NCBI GenBank assembly: GCA_028095925.1
Contig: JAOHCW010000010.1
Span: 905 to 45,457 of the forward strand
DNA from: Aquiluna sp.
GTDB taxonomy: Bacteria > Actinomycetota > Actinomycetes > Actinomycetales > Microbacteriaceae
Length of the DNA: 44,553 nucleotides
Reading direction: 5' to 3'
Shown: piece by piece, positions 16,995 to 26,003 of the stretch
Layout: every line of letters starts with the position of its first letter
Numbering within the stretch: the first letter of the stretch is position 1
The notes under the pieces: model-generated
Database searches by the model: none
What the model was told of the DNA's origin: nothing
What the model saw: only the letters and a program-made list of their open reading frames with translations
Translations under genes and position numbers: made by a program

Positions 16995-17354
16995 CCCCAT
17001 TTCGTTTATTAGCGCGTCTGCCTCGGCATCGGTCTTTGCTCGACCCTCTTCCCTCAGCTGGCGCCTGAACTCCTTGAGCCTTTCAGACCACGGCACCCAC
17101 TCCGGGGCGAGCTGAGCATCGGGCCCTGCAAGCATGTTTATCTCTGCCACTGTTGCGGCCTTGCGCTTATCGGGCTGAGTCAAAGTAACAACCCACTGCC
17201 AGCCGGTGTAGCCCTTGGCTGTTGATTCGAAGCGGACCTCTACCACTCCCTTGGTCTCCTCGACCTGAGAGATGAGTTTGCCAAAGGAGCCCTCGGAGAA
17301 CTCCTCCAGGGCGCTGGTTGCCTGATCGACGAGCTTGCTAGCCTTCGAGCTCAT
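16833..17354 (-). CDS. DUF3027 family protein
   Basis: 173-residue actinobacterial protein. The diagnostic core is GYTGWQWVVTLTQPDKRKAATVAEINMLAGPDAQLAPEWVPWSERL in pieces (about residues 48-93), the hallmark of DUF3027. The C-terminal third is a charged, probably disordered tail: basic KKTRVRKRLVKRE followed by acidic NNEDNDPDAGADEDN. That tail is encoded antisense to DUF2530. The ATG at 17354 overlaps the end of the cold-shock-domain gene by 17 nt, so the two are co-transcribed. Function unknown; the fixed association with a cold-shock gene hints at RNA-related work, which is only inference. Confidence 0.88.
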   Translation of the reverse strand: MSSKASKLVDQATSALEEFSEGSFGKLISQVEETKGVVEVRFESTAKGYTGWQWVVTLTQPDKRKAATVAEINMLAGPDAQLAPEWVPWSERLKEFRRQLREEGRAKTDAEADALINEMGSVVSDHEVGDATEQNSNDGGVEPPKKTRVRKRLVKREQNNEDNDPDAGADEDN

Positions 17355-17718
17355 CCGCCACCCGTCTCAGTAGCTGCGCTACCTTGCGTCCGTGGGCTGC
17401 CTCTGGATACTTACCACGCTTCAGGTTTCCACCCATCTGGTCCAAAAGCCCAATTAGATCTTCTGTGATGACCGCTAGGTCTTCGGCCGGCTTACGACCA
17501 ACCGGAGAGAGGGTCGGAACCTCCAAAATTCGAAGCGAGAGAGCCTGGGCGCCTTTGCGGCCGTCGGCGATGCCGTATTCGACCCGGGTGCCGGGACGGA
17601 CGGTGGCGCTGCCCTGAGGGAGCGCGGAGGCGTGCAGGAACACTTCAGAACCATCGTCGCCTGCGATGAAACCAAAGCCCTTGTCGTCGTCAAAGAACTT
17701 GACCTTGCCTGTTGGCAT
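17338..17718 (-). CDS. Cold-shock-domain protein with C-terminal helical extension
   Basis: 126 residues. Positions 1-66 form a cold-shock OB fold with both RNA-binding motifs (GFGFIAG and EVFLHASAL). Positions 67-126 form an extension (EDLAVITEDLIGLLDQMGGNLKRGKYPEAAHGRKVAQLLRRVADELEG) that looks helical and is not present in CspA. ATG at 17718 is chosen because the family starts MPTGKVKFF and GGGAAAG lies directly upstream. This two-part form is common in Actinobacteria next to DUF3027 and likely binds single-stranded RNA or DNA. Confidence 0.9.
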   Translation of the reverse strand: MPTGKVKFFDDDKGFGFIAGDDGSEVFLHASALPQGSATVRPGTRVEYGIADGRKGAQALSLRILEVPTLSPVGRKPAEDLAVITEDLIGLLDQMGGNLKRGKYPEAAHGRKVAQLLRRVADELEG

Positions 17719-17763
17719 CTTTCCCACTTTCAACTGAACCGAGGCAAGTGTAGCCGAAAGGCT

Positions 17764-17769
17764 TAGGCT
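17764..17769 (+). promoter_or_regulatory. Candidate leaderless -10 element TAGGCT before the small membrane protein gene
   Basis: TAGGCT, 6 nt before the ATG at 17776, with no ribosome site. Same hexamer and spacing as at 11570 and 19612. Confidence 0.5.
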
Positions 17770-17775
17770 TGTCTG

Positions 17776-18015
17776 ATGGCCAAAAACAACAATCCTCGAA
17801 GGCTCGAGCAGGTGCTCGGGGGCATGGCCGTCGGCGTCATAGGGCTTTCCATACTCTCTCTGCTCACCACACTCCTGATGGTTTTCCTCGGAGTTGACAA
17901 CCTCCCTGTGATTCTGGCTCAGCTTCCACTCATCGGTTTACCCGTCGGTTTTTTGATCATCATCTCGATGCTCGTAGCGGCAATCATCCGCCGCTCACGC
18001 GAGGCCAGGGACTAA
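17776..18015 (+). CDS. Small two-helix membrane protein, conserved hypothetical
   Basis: 79 residues: a short basic head (AKNNNPRRLEQVLGG), two hydrophobic helices (about 16-38 and 44-68) and the basic tail RRSREARD. No known domain. The stop codon abuts the TTG start of the helicase-associated gene, so the three genes 17776-21252 form one transcription unit led by the TAGGCT element. Confidence 0.75.
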   Translation: MAKNNNPRRLEQVLGGMAVGVIGLSILSLLTTLLMVFLGVDNLPVILAQLPLIGLPVGFLIIISMLVAAIIRRSREARD

Positions 18016-19614
18016 TTGAGCTCAATACTTAGCCTCGCCGGAGTGCTCCGGGAGCACTCAACGAGTCAGCTTCAAGTAGTTCTCTCGCAGATGGTCGGTA
18101 ACTCAGCTGGCTGTAAGGATCTCTTTGATTTGAGCAGGCTGCTACTAACCGGAAGAGAAATCGAGTCTCGCATCCGAAAGCTTCCTGCAAAAGACCTCGA
18201 AATGCTTGCAACTGGAAAGAGCTCCAAGCGACTACAGGCAAGCTTTCTAGCTGACAGTAAGGCATACCCAGAGGCTATAGAGGCCCTCGAGAGAATCGAG
18301 CCGGGTAAGAGTCCGAGGTTGGATACCGAAGGCGGAAACCTCTCCGCCTACGAGACCATGCTCTGCCTCACGGAAATTCACTTCGCGCTTGAGCAGCACT
18401 GGTTTGATGTCATGAAGACAGGACTTAGGGCGCAGGATGCAAAGCTGATCGGCGAAAAGCTCAAGTGGCAAAGCAAGGATGTGCAGCTAAGGTTCCGACT
18501 TGCCATGCGCGCCGGCCACGTTGCCGAACACCACGGTCGTTGGGTCACCACAGAGCTTGGACAAAAGTGGCTCGGCATGACAAGGGAGCAGGCACTTGCC
18601 CAGCTGATCGAATGCATCTGGGACCTGCCGCAGCTAAAGCTTTCTGAAGGCGCGATCCTCGAGCAGCTTCTCGAGGCATTTCCGCTCATGATCACCTTCA
18701 ACCTCGCGACCTTGGAATTCGGTGCAACTCTGGGTCTGCTAAATCAGGGTCTGGCCCTGAAGCCAATAACCCTTGGGCCAAGTGCCTCGGCAAAAGAGAT
18801 CGCCAAGAACCTTCCCGCGGCAGAAGAGCGGCTAATTGTCCAGGGTGATCTTTCAATAGTGTGCCCATCACCGTTGACGACCAAGCTGCACAAACAACTC
18901 GACTCTTTTGCTGACAGCGAGGACCTAGGTCTTGCATCCAGGTTTCGGCTCAGTGCGCTCTCGCTTTCTCACCACCTAGAAACAGGCGGCAGCCTGAAAG
19001 ACGTCAGAAAGACGCTTGAGGGTCTAAGTGGCAACAAGCTGCCCCAACCGGTTGAGTACCTGTTGTCAACAGTTGAGCAGAAGTTTGGAAAGCTCAAAAT
19101 CTCCAGATCAGGCGACAGCACGATAATCGCTGCTGCAGACGAGATTCTGCTGACCCAGATAAAGAACGAGCGTGCGCTCAATCACCTAAGTCTTACTGGC
19201 TCTACCGGGGCACTGAAGAGCCCCAGCTCAGTTGAGCTGAGCTACTTCTCCCTCAGGGACGCAGGATATGCAGCCGTAATGATCGACGACAAAGGCAAAA
19301 TCCTGTCACCGCGTTTCACAGCTAGCCTCACCCTCGAAGTCCAGAGCGACGATGAGCTCGAGGCTCGGGCGAAAAACCTTCTCAGCGGAGAAAAGACAGC
19401 AGCGGACCCATCGGATGTGCTTAGGCAATTGGAGTTTGCGCTTAAGAACAAATTGAAGGTGCAGCTTTCGATTGAGCTTCCTAATGGCAGTGAGGAGAGT
19501 TTCTTGCTGACCCCGTTGGGACTTGGTGCAGGAAGGCTCAGAGGACGCGATGAAGAGCGTCAGGCCGAGCGCACTCTCCCGGTCTCAAGAATCAAGTCCG
19601 TGGTGCTCAGTTAG
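18016..19614 (+). CDS. Helicase-associated (Helicase_C_3 / XPB-Ssl2-like) domain protein
   Basis: 532-residue actinobacterial protein that regularly precedes the XPB-type helicase gene. The middle part VQGDLSIVCPSPLTTKL with the following LASRFRLSALSLSHHLETG (roughly residues 275-320) is the Helicase_C_3 signature. The N-terminal part, with repeated Leu-rich helices, resembles a wHTH/TPR-like scaffold. It has no Walker motifs and so is not an ATPase. It may act as a partner or regulatory subunit of the downstream helicase (inference from synteny). TTG start immediately after the previous stop, with AGGGA 5 nt upstream. Confidence 0.85.
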   Translation: MSSILSLAGVLREHSTSQLQVVLSQMVGNSAGCKDLFDLSRLLLTGREIESRIRKLPAKDLEMLATGKSSKRLQASFLADSKAYPEAIEALERIEPGKSPRLDTEGGNLSAYETMLCLTEIHFALEQHWFDVMKTGLRAQDAKLIGEKLKWQSKDVQLRFRLAMRAGHVAEHHGRWVTTELGQKWLGMTREQALAQLIECIWDLPQLKLSEGAILEQLLEAFPLMITFNLATLEFGATLGLLNQGLALKPITLGPSASAKEIAKNLPAAEERLIVQGDLSIVCPSPLTTKLHKQLDSFADSEDLGLASRFRLSALSLSHHLETGGSLKDVRKTLEGLSGNKLPQPVEYLLSTVEQKFGKLKISRSGDSTIIAAADEILLTQIKNERALNHLSLTGSTGALKSPSSVELSYFSLRDAGYAAVMIDDKGKILSPRFTASLTLEVQSDDELEARAKNLLSGEKTAADPSDVLRQLEFALKNKLKVQLSIELPNGSEESFLLTPLGLGAGRLRGRDEERQAERTLPVSRIKSVVLS

Positions 19615-19617
19615 GCT
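19612..19617 (+). promoter_or_regulatory. TAGGCT element overlapping a stop codon, before the XPB helicase gene
   Basis: TAG of the upstream stop plus GCT, 6 nt before the ATG at 19624. No Shine-Dalgarno sequence in the 9-nt gap. Could be an internal leaderless promoter, or chance. Confidence 0.35.
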
Positions 19618-19623
19618 TAAACG

Positions 19624-21252
19624 ATGTCTTCCGGCCCCCTAATTGTTCAGTCCGACAGGACCGTGCTGCTTGAGACTGGCCACCCCGACGCTTCAGATGC
19701 AAGGCATGAACTTGCAATCTTTGCGGAGCTGGAGCGGGCTCCCGAACACATCCACACCTACCGCATCACCCGGCTCGGGCTTTGGAATGCTCGCGCCGCA
19801 GGTCACGATGCAGACTTCATCATTGACTCCCTGACTCGTTGGTCAAAATTCGAACTTCCCGGCTCAGTGGTCAGTGAGATTCGCTCCACAATTGACCGCT
19901 TCGGAAAGCTCGTTATCACCCGGGACGATCAGGGCCTAATTCTCGTTTCCGACTCAGATGCCGTTATGGCAGAGGTCTCTAGCAACATGAAGGTGGCCGA
20001 ACTCCTAGAGGGCAGGGTCGACTCAGGCTTCCGAATTCAGCCTTGGGCCAGAGGCCAACTCAAGCAGCAGCTTCTGAAGCTGGGCTGGCCCGCTGAAGAC
20101 AATGCCGGATTCACCCCAGGGACCCCTTTTGAAATCACACTGGATAACTCCGACTGGGATCTGAGGGACTATCAAAAGCAGGCGGTAGCGAAGTTTCAAG
20201 CAGGTGGCTCGGGAGTGGTCGTGCTGCCATGTGGGGCGGGTAAGACCCTGGTGGGTGCAGCAACCATGGCAGAGCTGCAGCGCAACACCTTGATACTCGT
20301 CACCAACACAGTTGCAGCGAGGCAGTGGCGAGATGAGTTACTTGCCCGCACCTCACTCCAAGAGGCAGACATTGCCGAATACTCCGGGTCCTCCAAGGAG
20401 CTGGCTCCGGTAACGATCGCGACCTACCAAATACTCACCACTAAGCGAAAGGGCGAGTTCGCCCATCTAGCGCTGCTCGATGCCAGGGACTGGGGTCTGA
20501 TCATCTACGACGAGGTTCACCTACTACCCGCACCTATTTTCAAGATGACCGCAGACCTTCAGGCCAGAAGAAGGCTCGGCCTAACAGCGACCCTGGTTCG
20601 TGAGGATGGCAGGGAGTCGGATGTGTTCTCGCTCATCGGCCCCAAGCGATTCGATGCCCCCTGGAAAGACATCGAGGCCCAGGGCTACATTGCACCTGCC
20701 GAGTGCTTTGAGGTGAGGGTTGAGCTTCCGGATGAGGAGCGCATGGAATACGCCATTGCCGATGGCGACGCCCGTTTTCGAATTGCGGCGACCGCAAAGG
20801 CGAAGATTCCACTGATGAAGAAGATCCTCGCTAGGCATGAGGGAGAACCGACCCTAATCATTGGTCAATACCTCGACCAGATTGATGAGGTGGCAGAACT
20901 ACTCAACATTCCAAAGCTGACCGGTCAGACTCCAGTGGATGAGCGTGAGCAGCTTTACAAGGACTTCCGGAGCGGGAAGCTAACCGCGCTGGTGGTGAGC
21001 AAGGTTGCAAACTTCTCGGTTGATCTGCCGGAGGCATCTGTAGCAATCCAGATTTCTGGCGCTTTTGGTTCGAGACAGGAGGAGGCTCAGCGACTCGGCA
21101 GACTGCTTAGGCCCAAGCAGGATGGCCGCACCGCTCAGTTCTATACCCTCATTGCCCGAGACACGCTCGAGCAGGACTTTGCCCAAAATCGGCAGCGGTT
21201 CCTAGCGGAGCAGGGCTACTCCTACGAGATTCTCGACAGCGACTCGATTTAG
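19624..21252 (+). CDS. XPB/Ssl2-type DNA repair helicase (bacterial)
   Basis: SF2 3'-5' DNA helicase/translocase of the bacterial XPB family. A damage-recognition-like N-terminal region (residues 1-170) precedes RecA-like domain 1: DYQKQAV (Q-motif area), Walker A PCGAGKT (202-208), DEVH (296-299) and GLTATLVREDGRE (319-331), which includes the XPB RED motif. Domain 2 ends with GSRQEEAQRLGRLLRPK (motif VI). All catalytic residues are intact. 542 aa is typical. Role in DNA repair or transcription is known only by analogy to archaeal and mycobacterial XPB. Confidence 0.94.
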   Translation: MSSGPLIVQSDRTVLLETGHPDASDARHELAIFAELERAPEHIHTYRITRLGLWNARAAGHDADFIIDSLTRWSKFELPGSVVSEIRSTIDRFGKLVITRDDQGLILVSDSDAVMAEVSSNMKVAELLEGRVDSGFRIQPWARGQLKQQLLKLGWPAEDNAGFTPGTPFEITLDNSDWDLRDYQKQAVAKFQAGGSGVVVLPCGAGKTLVGAATMAELQRNTLILVTNTVAARQWRDELLARTSLQEADIAEYSGSSKELAPVTIATYQILTTKRKGEFAHLALLDARDWGLIIYDEVHLLPAPIFKMTADLQARRRLGLTATLVREDGRESDVFSLIGPKRFDAPWKDIEAQGYIAPAECFEVRVELPDEERMEYAIADGDARFRIAATAKAKIPLMKKILARHEGEPTLIIGQYLDQIDEVAELLNIPKLTGQTPVDEREQLYKDFRSGKLTALVVSKVANFSVDLPEASVAIQISGAFGSRQEEAQRLGRLLRPKQDGRTAQFYTLIARDTLEQDFAQNRQRFLAEQGYSYEILDSDSI

Positions 21253-21302
21253 TCCAGCTAACTCCCAGAAAACTTCCAGAAAACCAGAGCACAATTCTCA
21301 GT

Positions 21303-21995
21303 ATGGAAACTCTCAGGGTATTAGTTGTAGATGATGAACCAAACATTCGTGACCTGCTCGCGGCAAGTTTGAGATTCGCCGGTCACCAGGTTGCGACCAG
21401 CCCAAATGGCACGGACGCGATCTCTAAGATTGTCGACACCCAGCCAGACATAGTCTTGCTCGACGTGATGCTGCCAGACATCTCTGGCTTTGGCGTCACC
21501 AAGAAGATTCGCGGAATGGGTATTGATGTCCCGATTCTTTTTCTCACGGCACGAGACGACACCGAGGACAAAATCGCTGGACTCACGGTTGGCGGTGATG
21601 ACTACGTCACAAAGCCATTCAGCTTGGACGAGATCATGGCTCGCATCAGCGCAATCATGCGCAGGACCGGTAAGGACGGCTCAAGCCCATCACACATCAA
21701 GGTCGGTGAGCTAGAGATCAATGAGGATGCTCACGAGGTGACAGTAAATGGCTCCGTAGTTGAGCTCTCCCCCACCGAGTATCAGCTGCTTCGGTACCTT
21801 GCAAGCAATCCAAACAGGGTGCTCACCAAGGCTCAGATCCTTGACCACGTTTGGGAGTATGACTTCAATGGAGAGATGGGCATTGTCGAAAGCTACGTCT
21901 CCTACCTGCGTAAGAAGCTAGACCCAATTTCTACCGAGCCTCTGATTATTACCAAGCGCGGTGTTGGCTACATGATCAAAAGCCCCAGGGCATAG
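21303..21995 (+). CDS. OmpR-family response regulator
   Basis: 230 residues. Receiver domain with acidic pair DD (10-11), phospho-acceptor Asp54 in IVLLDVMLPD, and the K in DDYVTKPFS; the C-terminal winged helix (about 128-230) has ELSPTEYQLLRYLASN and ITKRGVGYMIK. It resembles the TrcR/CutR/MprA group of actinobacterial regulators; the signal is not known. ATG start. It is followed after 3 nt by the histidine kinase gene, giving a standard two-gene operon. Confidence 0.93.
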   Translation: METLRVLVVDDEPNIRDLLAASLRFAGHQVATSPNGTDAISKIVDTQPDIVLLDVMLPDISGFGVTKKIRGMGIDVPILFLTARDDTEDKIAGLTVGGDDYVTKPFSLDEIMARISAIMRRTGKDGSSPSHIKVGELEINEDAHEVTVNGSVVELSPTEYQLLRYLASNPNRVLTKAQILDHVWEYDFNGEMGIVESYVSYLRKKLDPISTEPLIITKRGVGYMIKSPRA

Positions 21996-21998
21996 CCC

Positions 21999-23438
21999 TT
22001 GAAAAACAGGGTCTTAGCAGCCTGGGAGCGCGTCTCCCTTAGGGCAAAGCTCACCACGCTAAGTGTTGGGCTTATTGGCCTTCTGCTAAGCGTCTCGAGT
22101 GCTGGAACCGTCGCCCTGCTAAGTACCTATCTCCAGCAGAACACTGACAACCTCCTGGTCGCCACAGCAAACCAGCTGCGTGAAGAGAATCCGCTTCGCA
22201 TAGAGATAAGGGTTGCAACCGGCGACCTCACCCTGCCCGCACTTCCCAGCGACTACTACATCGCCATCTTGGATGCCGACGGCAATCAGTTCCTTGGGCT
22301 CGTCTCATCAACCGGCGGCAACAGGACTGTCCCGAACCTATCGAGCCTGGATATCGAGGCAGTGATGGAAACCGGTGGTGTTCCATTCGACGCAGAGGTA
22401 GAAGACCCCAATGGCCCAGACAGAGACTGGCGCATGATTGCCCAGCCGCTGCTGAGAGCTAATGGCTCGGTGGTTGTTGCTCTGCCGACAAACACAAACC
22501 GGCAGATCATTGCAGAGTATGGAGTAATTGGGGGCAGGTTTGGAATCTTCCTGCTCGTTCTCTCGGGCCTGAGCATCTGGCTCACCATCACCGGAGCCCT
22601 GAGGCCGCTAAAAGAAGTTGAGCGCACAGCCGAGGCAGTACAGAGCGGTAAATTCTCGTCAAGACTCGTCCAACGCCATGGCAAAACAGAGATTGGAAGG
22701 CTCAATAGAGCGCTGAACTCGATGCTTGACTCCATCGAGGGTGCGGTCAAGGGCAAAGACAAGACTTTAGAGCAGATGCGTCGGTTTGTATCCGATGCCA
22801 GCCACGAGCTCCGCACTCCCCTGGTAACTGTCCGCGGCTATGCAGAGCTGTACCGCATGGGCGCGATAAAGAACAAAAAGGACCTAACGGAGGCAATGAG
22901 CCGCATCGAGAGCGAGGCGGTAAGAATGTCCGGTCTGGTTGAGTCGCTACTCACCCTCACCCGCATGGACGAGCTCGAAAACCTAAAGCGTCAAGACTGC
23001 GACCTCATCGAGATCGCGAGACAGAGCATCAAGGATGTCGCTGTCACGAACCAGAAGGTCAGCTTCCGCCTGGCAACCAAGGAGGAAAGCGTCGTTCTCT
23101 CCATGGACGATGACCGCATCAAGCAGGTGCTGACAAACCTATTGGCAAATGCGTCGCGCTTTGCGCCAGAGTCCACTGAGGTCACGCTCGAGATAAATGT
23201 CGAAGATGAGAAGGTCATCCTGAAGGTAGTAGATCGCGGCGAGGGCATCGACGACTCAATGAAGGAGAAGGTCTTTGACCGCTTCTACCGCGCTGACAAC
23301 TCACGCAACCGTGAGACCGGAGGTTCCGGCCTCGGGCTCGCGATTGCCAAGTCCATAGTCCAGGCTCACGAGGGCGAAATCTGGGTCGAAGACACCCTAG
23401 GCGGCGGAGCAACCTTCGTAGTTGAGCTTGGTCGGTAG
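21999..23438 (+). CDS. Sensor histidine kinase (HAMP, HisKA, HATPase_c)
   Basis: 479 residues. TM1 about 22-44, extracytoplasmic sensor region about 45-172, TM2 about 175-198, HAMP about 199-250, phospho-acceptor His269 in VSDASHELRTPL, and the ATPase boxes N (LLANASRFAP), G1 (DRGEGIDD), F (FDRFYRAD) and G2 (GGSGLGLAIAKS). TTG start just after the regulator stop. It is the cognate kinase of the preceding regulator and similar to the TrcS-like group. Sensed signal unknown. Confidence 0.93.
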   Translation: MKNRVLAAWERVSLRAKLTTLSVGLIGLLLSVSSAGTVALLSTYLQQNTDNLLVATANQLREENPLRIEIRVATGDLTLPALPSDYYIAILDADGNQFLGLVSSTGGNRTVPNLSSLDIEAVMETGGVPFDAEVEDPNGPDRDWRMIAQPLLRANGSVVVALPTNTNRQIIAEYGVIGGRFGIFLLVLSGLSIWLTITGALRPLKEVERTAEAVQSGKFSSRLVQRHGKTEIGRLNRALNSMLDSIEGAVKGKDKTLEQMRRFVSDASHELRTPLVTVRGYAELYRMGAIKNKKDLTEAMSRIESEAVRMSGLVESLLTLTRMDELENLKRQDCDLIEIARQSIKDVAVTNQKVSFRLATKEESVVLSMDDDRIKQVLTNLLANASRFAPESTEVTLEINVEDEKVILKVVDRGEGIDDSMKEKVFDRFYRADNSRNRETGGSGLGLAIAKSIVQAHEGEIWVEDTLGGGATFVVELGR

Positions 23439-23455
23439 CTCGTTTAAATGAGAAA

Positions 23456-23477
23456 CGGGGTGGCAATTGCCACCCCG
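23456..23477. terminator. Bidirectional hairpin terminator between the kinase gene and groL
   Basis: A perfect 22-nt palindrome (CGGGGTGGCA and its complement) in the 58-nt gap between convergent stops. T-rich tracts on both sides are modest (CTCTTT on plus, TTTCTCATTT on minus), so efficiency is uncertain. Confidence 0.7.
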
Positions 23478-23496
23478 ACTCTCTTTGGGAACTCTT

Positions 23497-25175
<1,679 letters not shown>

Positions 25176-25215
25176 CTAAAGTTTTAGCACTCTCGGGCCC
25201 AGAGTGCAAGCGGAA

Positions 25216-25241
25216 GAAGGGCGTGTTTTTACACGCCCTTC
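25216..25241 (-). terminator. Hairpin downstream of cspA
   Basis: Perfect 11-bp stem (GAAGGGCGTGT and its complement) with a 4-nt loop, located 13 nt after the cspA stop on the minus strand. The following tract is only moderately T-rich, so this may be a terminator or a transcript-stabilising 3' hairpin. Confidence 0.7.
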
Positions 25242-25254
25242 AGCCAAATGGGTT

Positions 25255-25455
25255 TTAGAGGACTGTTACGTTCTCGGCCTGAAGGCCTTTGTCACCGGTC
25301 TTGACCTCGAATTCGACCCGCTGTTCCTCTTTGAGTTCGCGGTATCCGTCGGTCTGAATTGCTGAGAAGTGGACGAAGACGTCTGGGCCGTCGTCCTGAG
25401 TGATGAAACCAAAACCCTTCTCAGAGTTGAACCACTTAACGGTTCCTTGTGCCAT
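25255..25455 (-). CDS. Cold shock protein CspA
   Basis: 66-residue single cold-shock domain, nearly consensus: [18 protein letters not shown] with RNP1 (KGFGFI) and RNP2 (VFVHFSAI). Binds single-stranded nucleic acid as an RNA chaperone. AGGAG ribosome site 6 nt before ATG. The promoter lies in the 134-nt region shared with divergent msrB. The strong hairpin at 25216 ends the unit. Confidence 0.97.
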   Translation of the reverse strand: MAQGTVKWFNSEKGFGFITQDDGPDVFVHFSAIQTDGYRELKEEQRVEFEVKTGDKGLQAENVTVL

Positions 25456-25589
25456 TGTTGCTCCTGATGCTCATTCCACGTGTGTAAGTCACCCGTGCAT
25501 CGGGCTCAACCTTGGTTAAAACTCGACACTGACAGCCTAACTGGGAAGTGCCTTGCAATGAAAGTAGTTATTCGAAGGTTACATAGAGC

Positions 25590-26003
25590 ATGGACAGCGA
25601 AAAAATGAAGTACGAAGTATTCAAAACCGACGAGCAGTGGCGTCAAGAGCTCAGTGATTTCGAGTATCACGTGCTGAGAATGGCCGGCACTGAGCGTGCC
25701 TACACCGGAGAGCTTCTGGAGGAGAAGCGTTCAGGGAGCTACCACTGCCGAGGCTGCGATGCGTTTTTATTTGAGTCAGACACCAAGTTTGACTCCCACT
25801 GCGGCTGGCCTAGCTTCTACAAGCCCCAGGGCAATGAGGCCATCGAATACATCGAAGACCGCTCCCACGGCATGCTGAGAACAGAGGTCCGCTGCTCGAA
25901 GTGCGGCTCTCACCTAGGACATGTCTTTGATGATGCGCCCCAAACTCCAACGGGAGATCGCTACTGCATCAACTCGGTGAGCATTACCTTCAAGGCAAAC
26001 TAG
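25590..26003 (+). CDS. msrB: Peptide methionine-(R)-S-oxide reductase MsrB
   Basis: Repairs methionine-R-sulfoxide in proteins using thioredoxin. 137 residues with the zinc pairs CRGC and CSKC, the conserved HCGWPSFYKP and GHVFDDAP motifs, and catalytic Cys126 in RYCINSVSITF. Start at 25590 has no ribosome site and is likely leaderless; an internal ATG at 25605 is possible. The stop interleaves with that of the convergent photolyase-like gene (CTAG). Confidence 0.95.
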   Translation: MDSEKMKYEVFKTDEQWRQELSDFEYHVLRMAGTERAYTGELLEEKRSGSYHCRGCDAFLFESDTKFDSHCGWPSFYKPQGNEAIEYIEDRSHGMLRTEVRCSKCGSHLGHVFDDAPQTPTGDRYCINSVSITFKAN

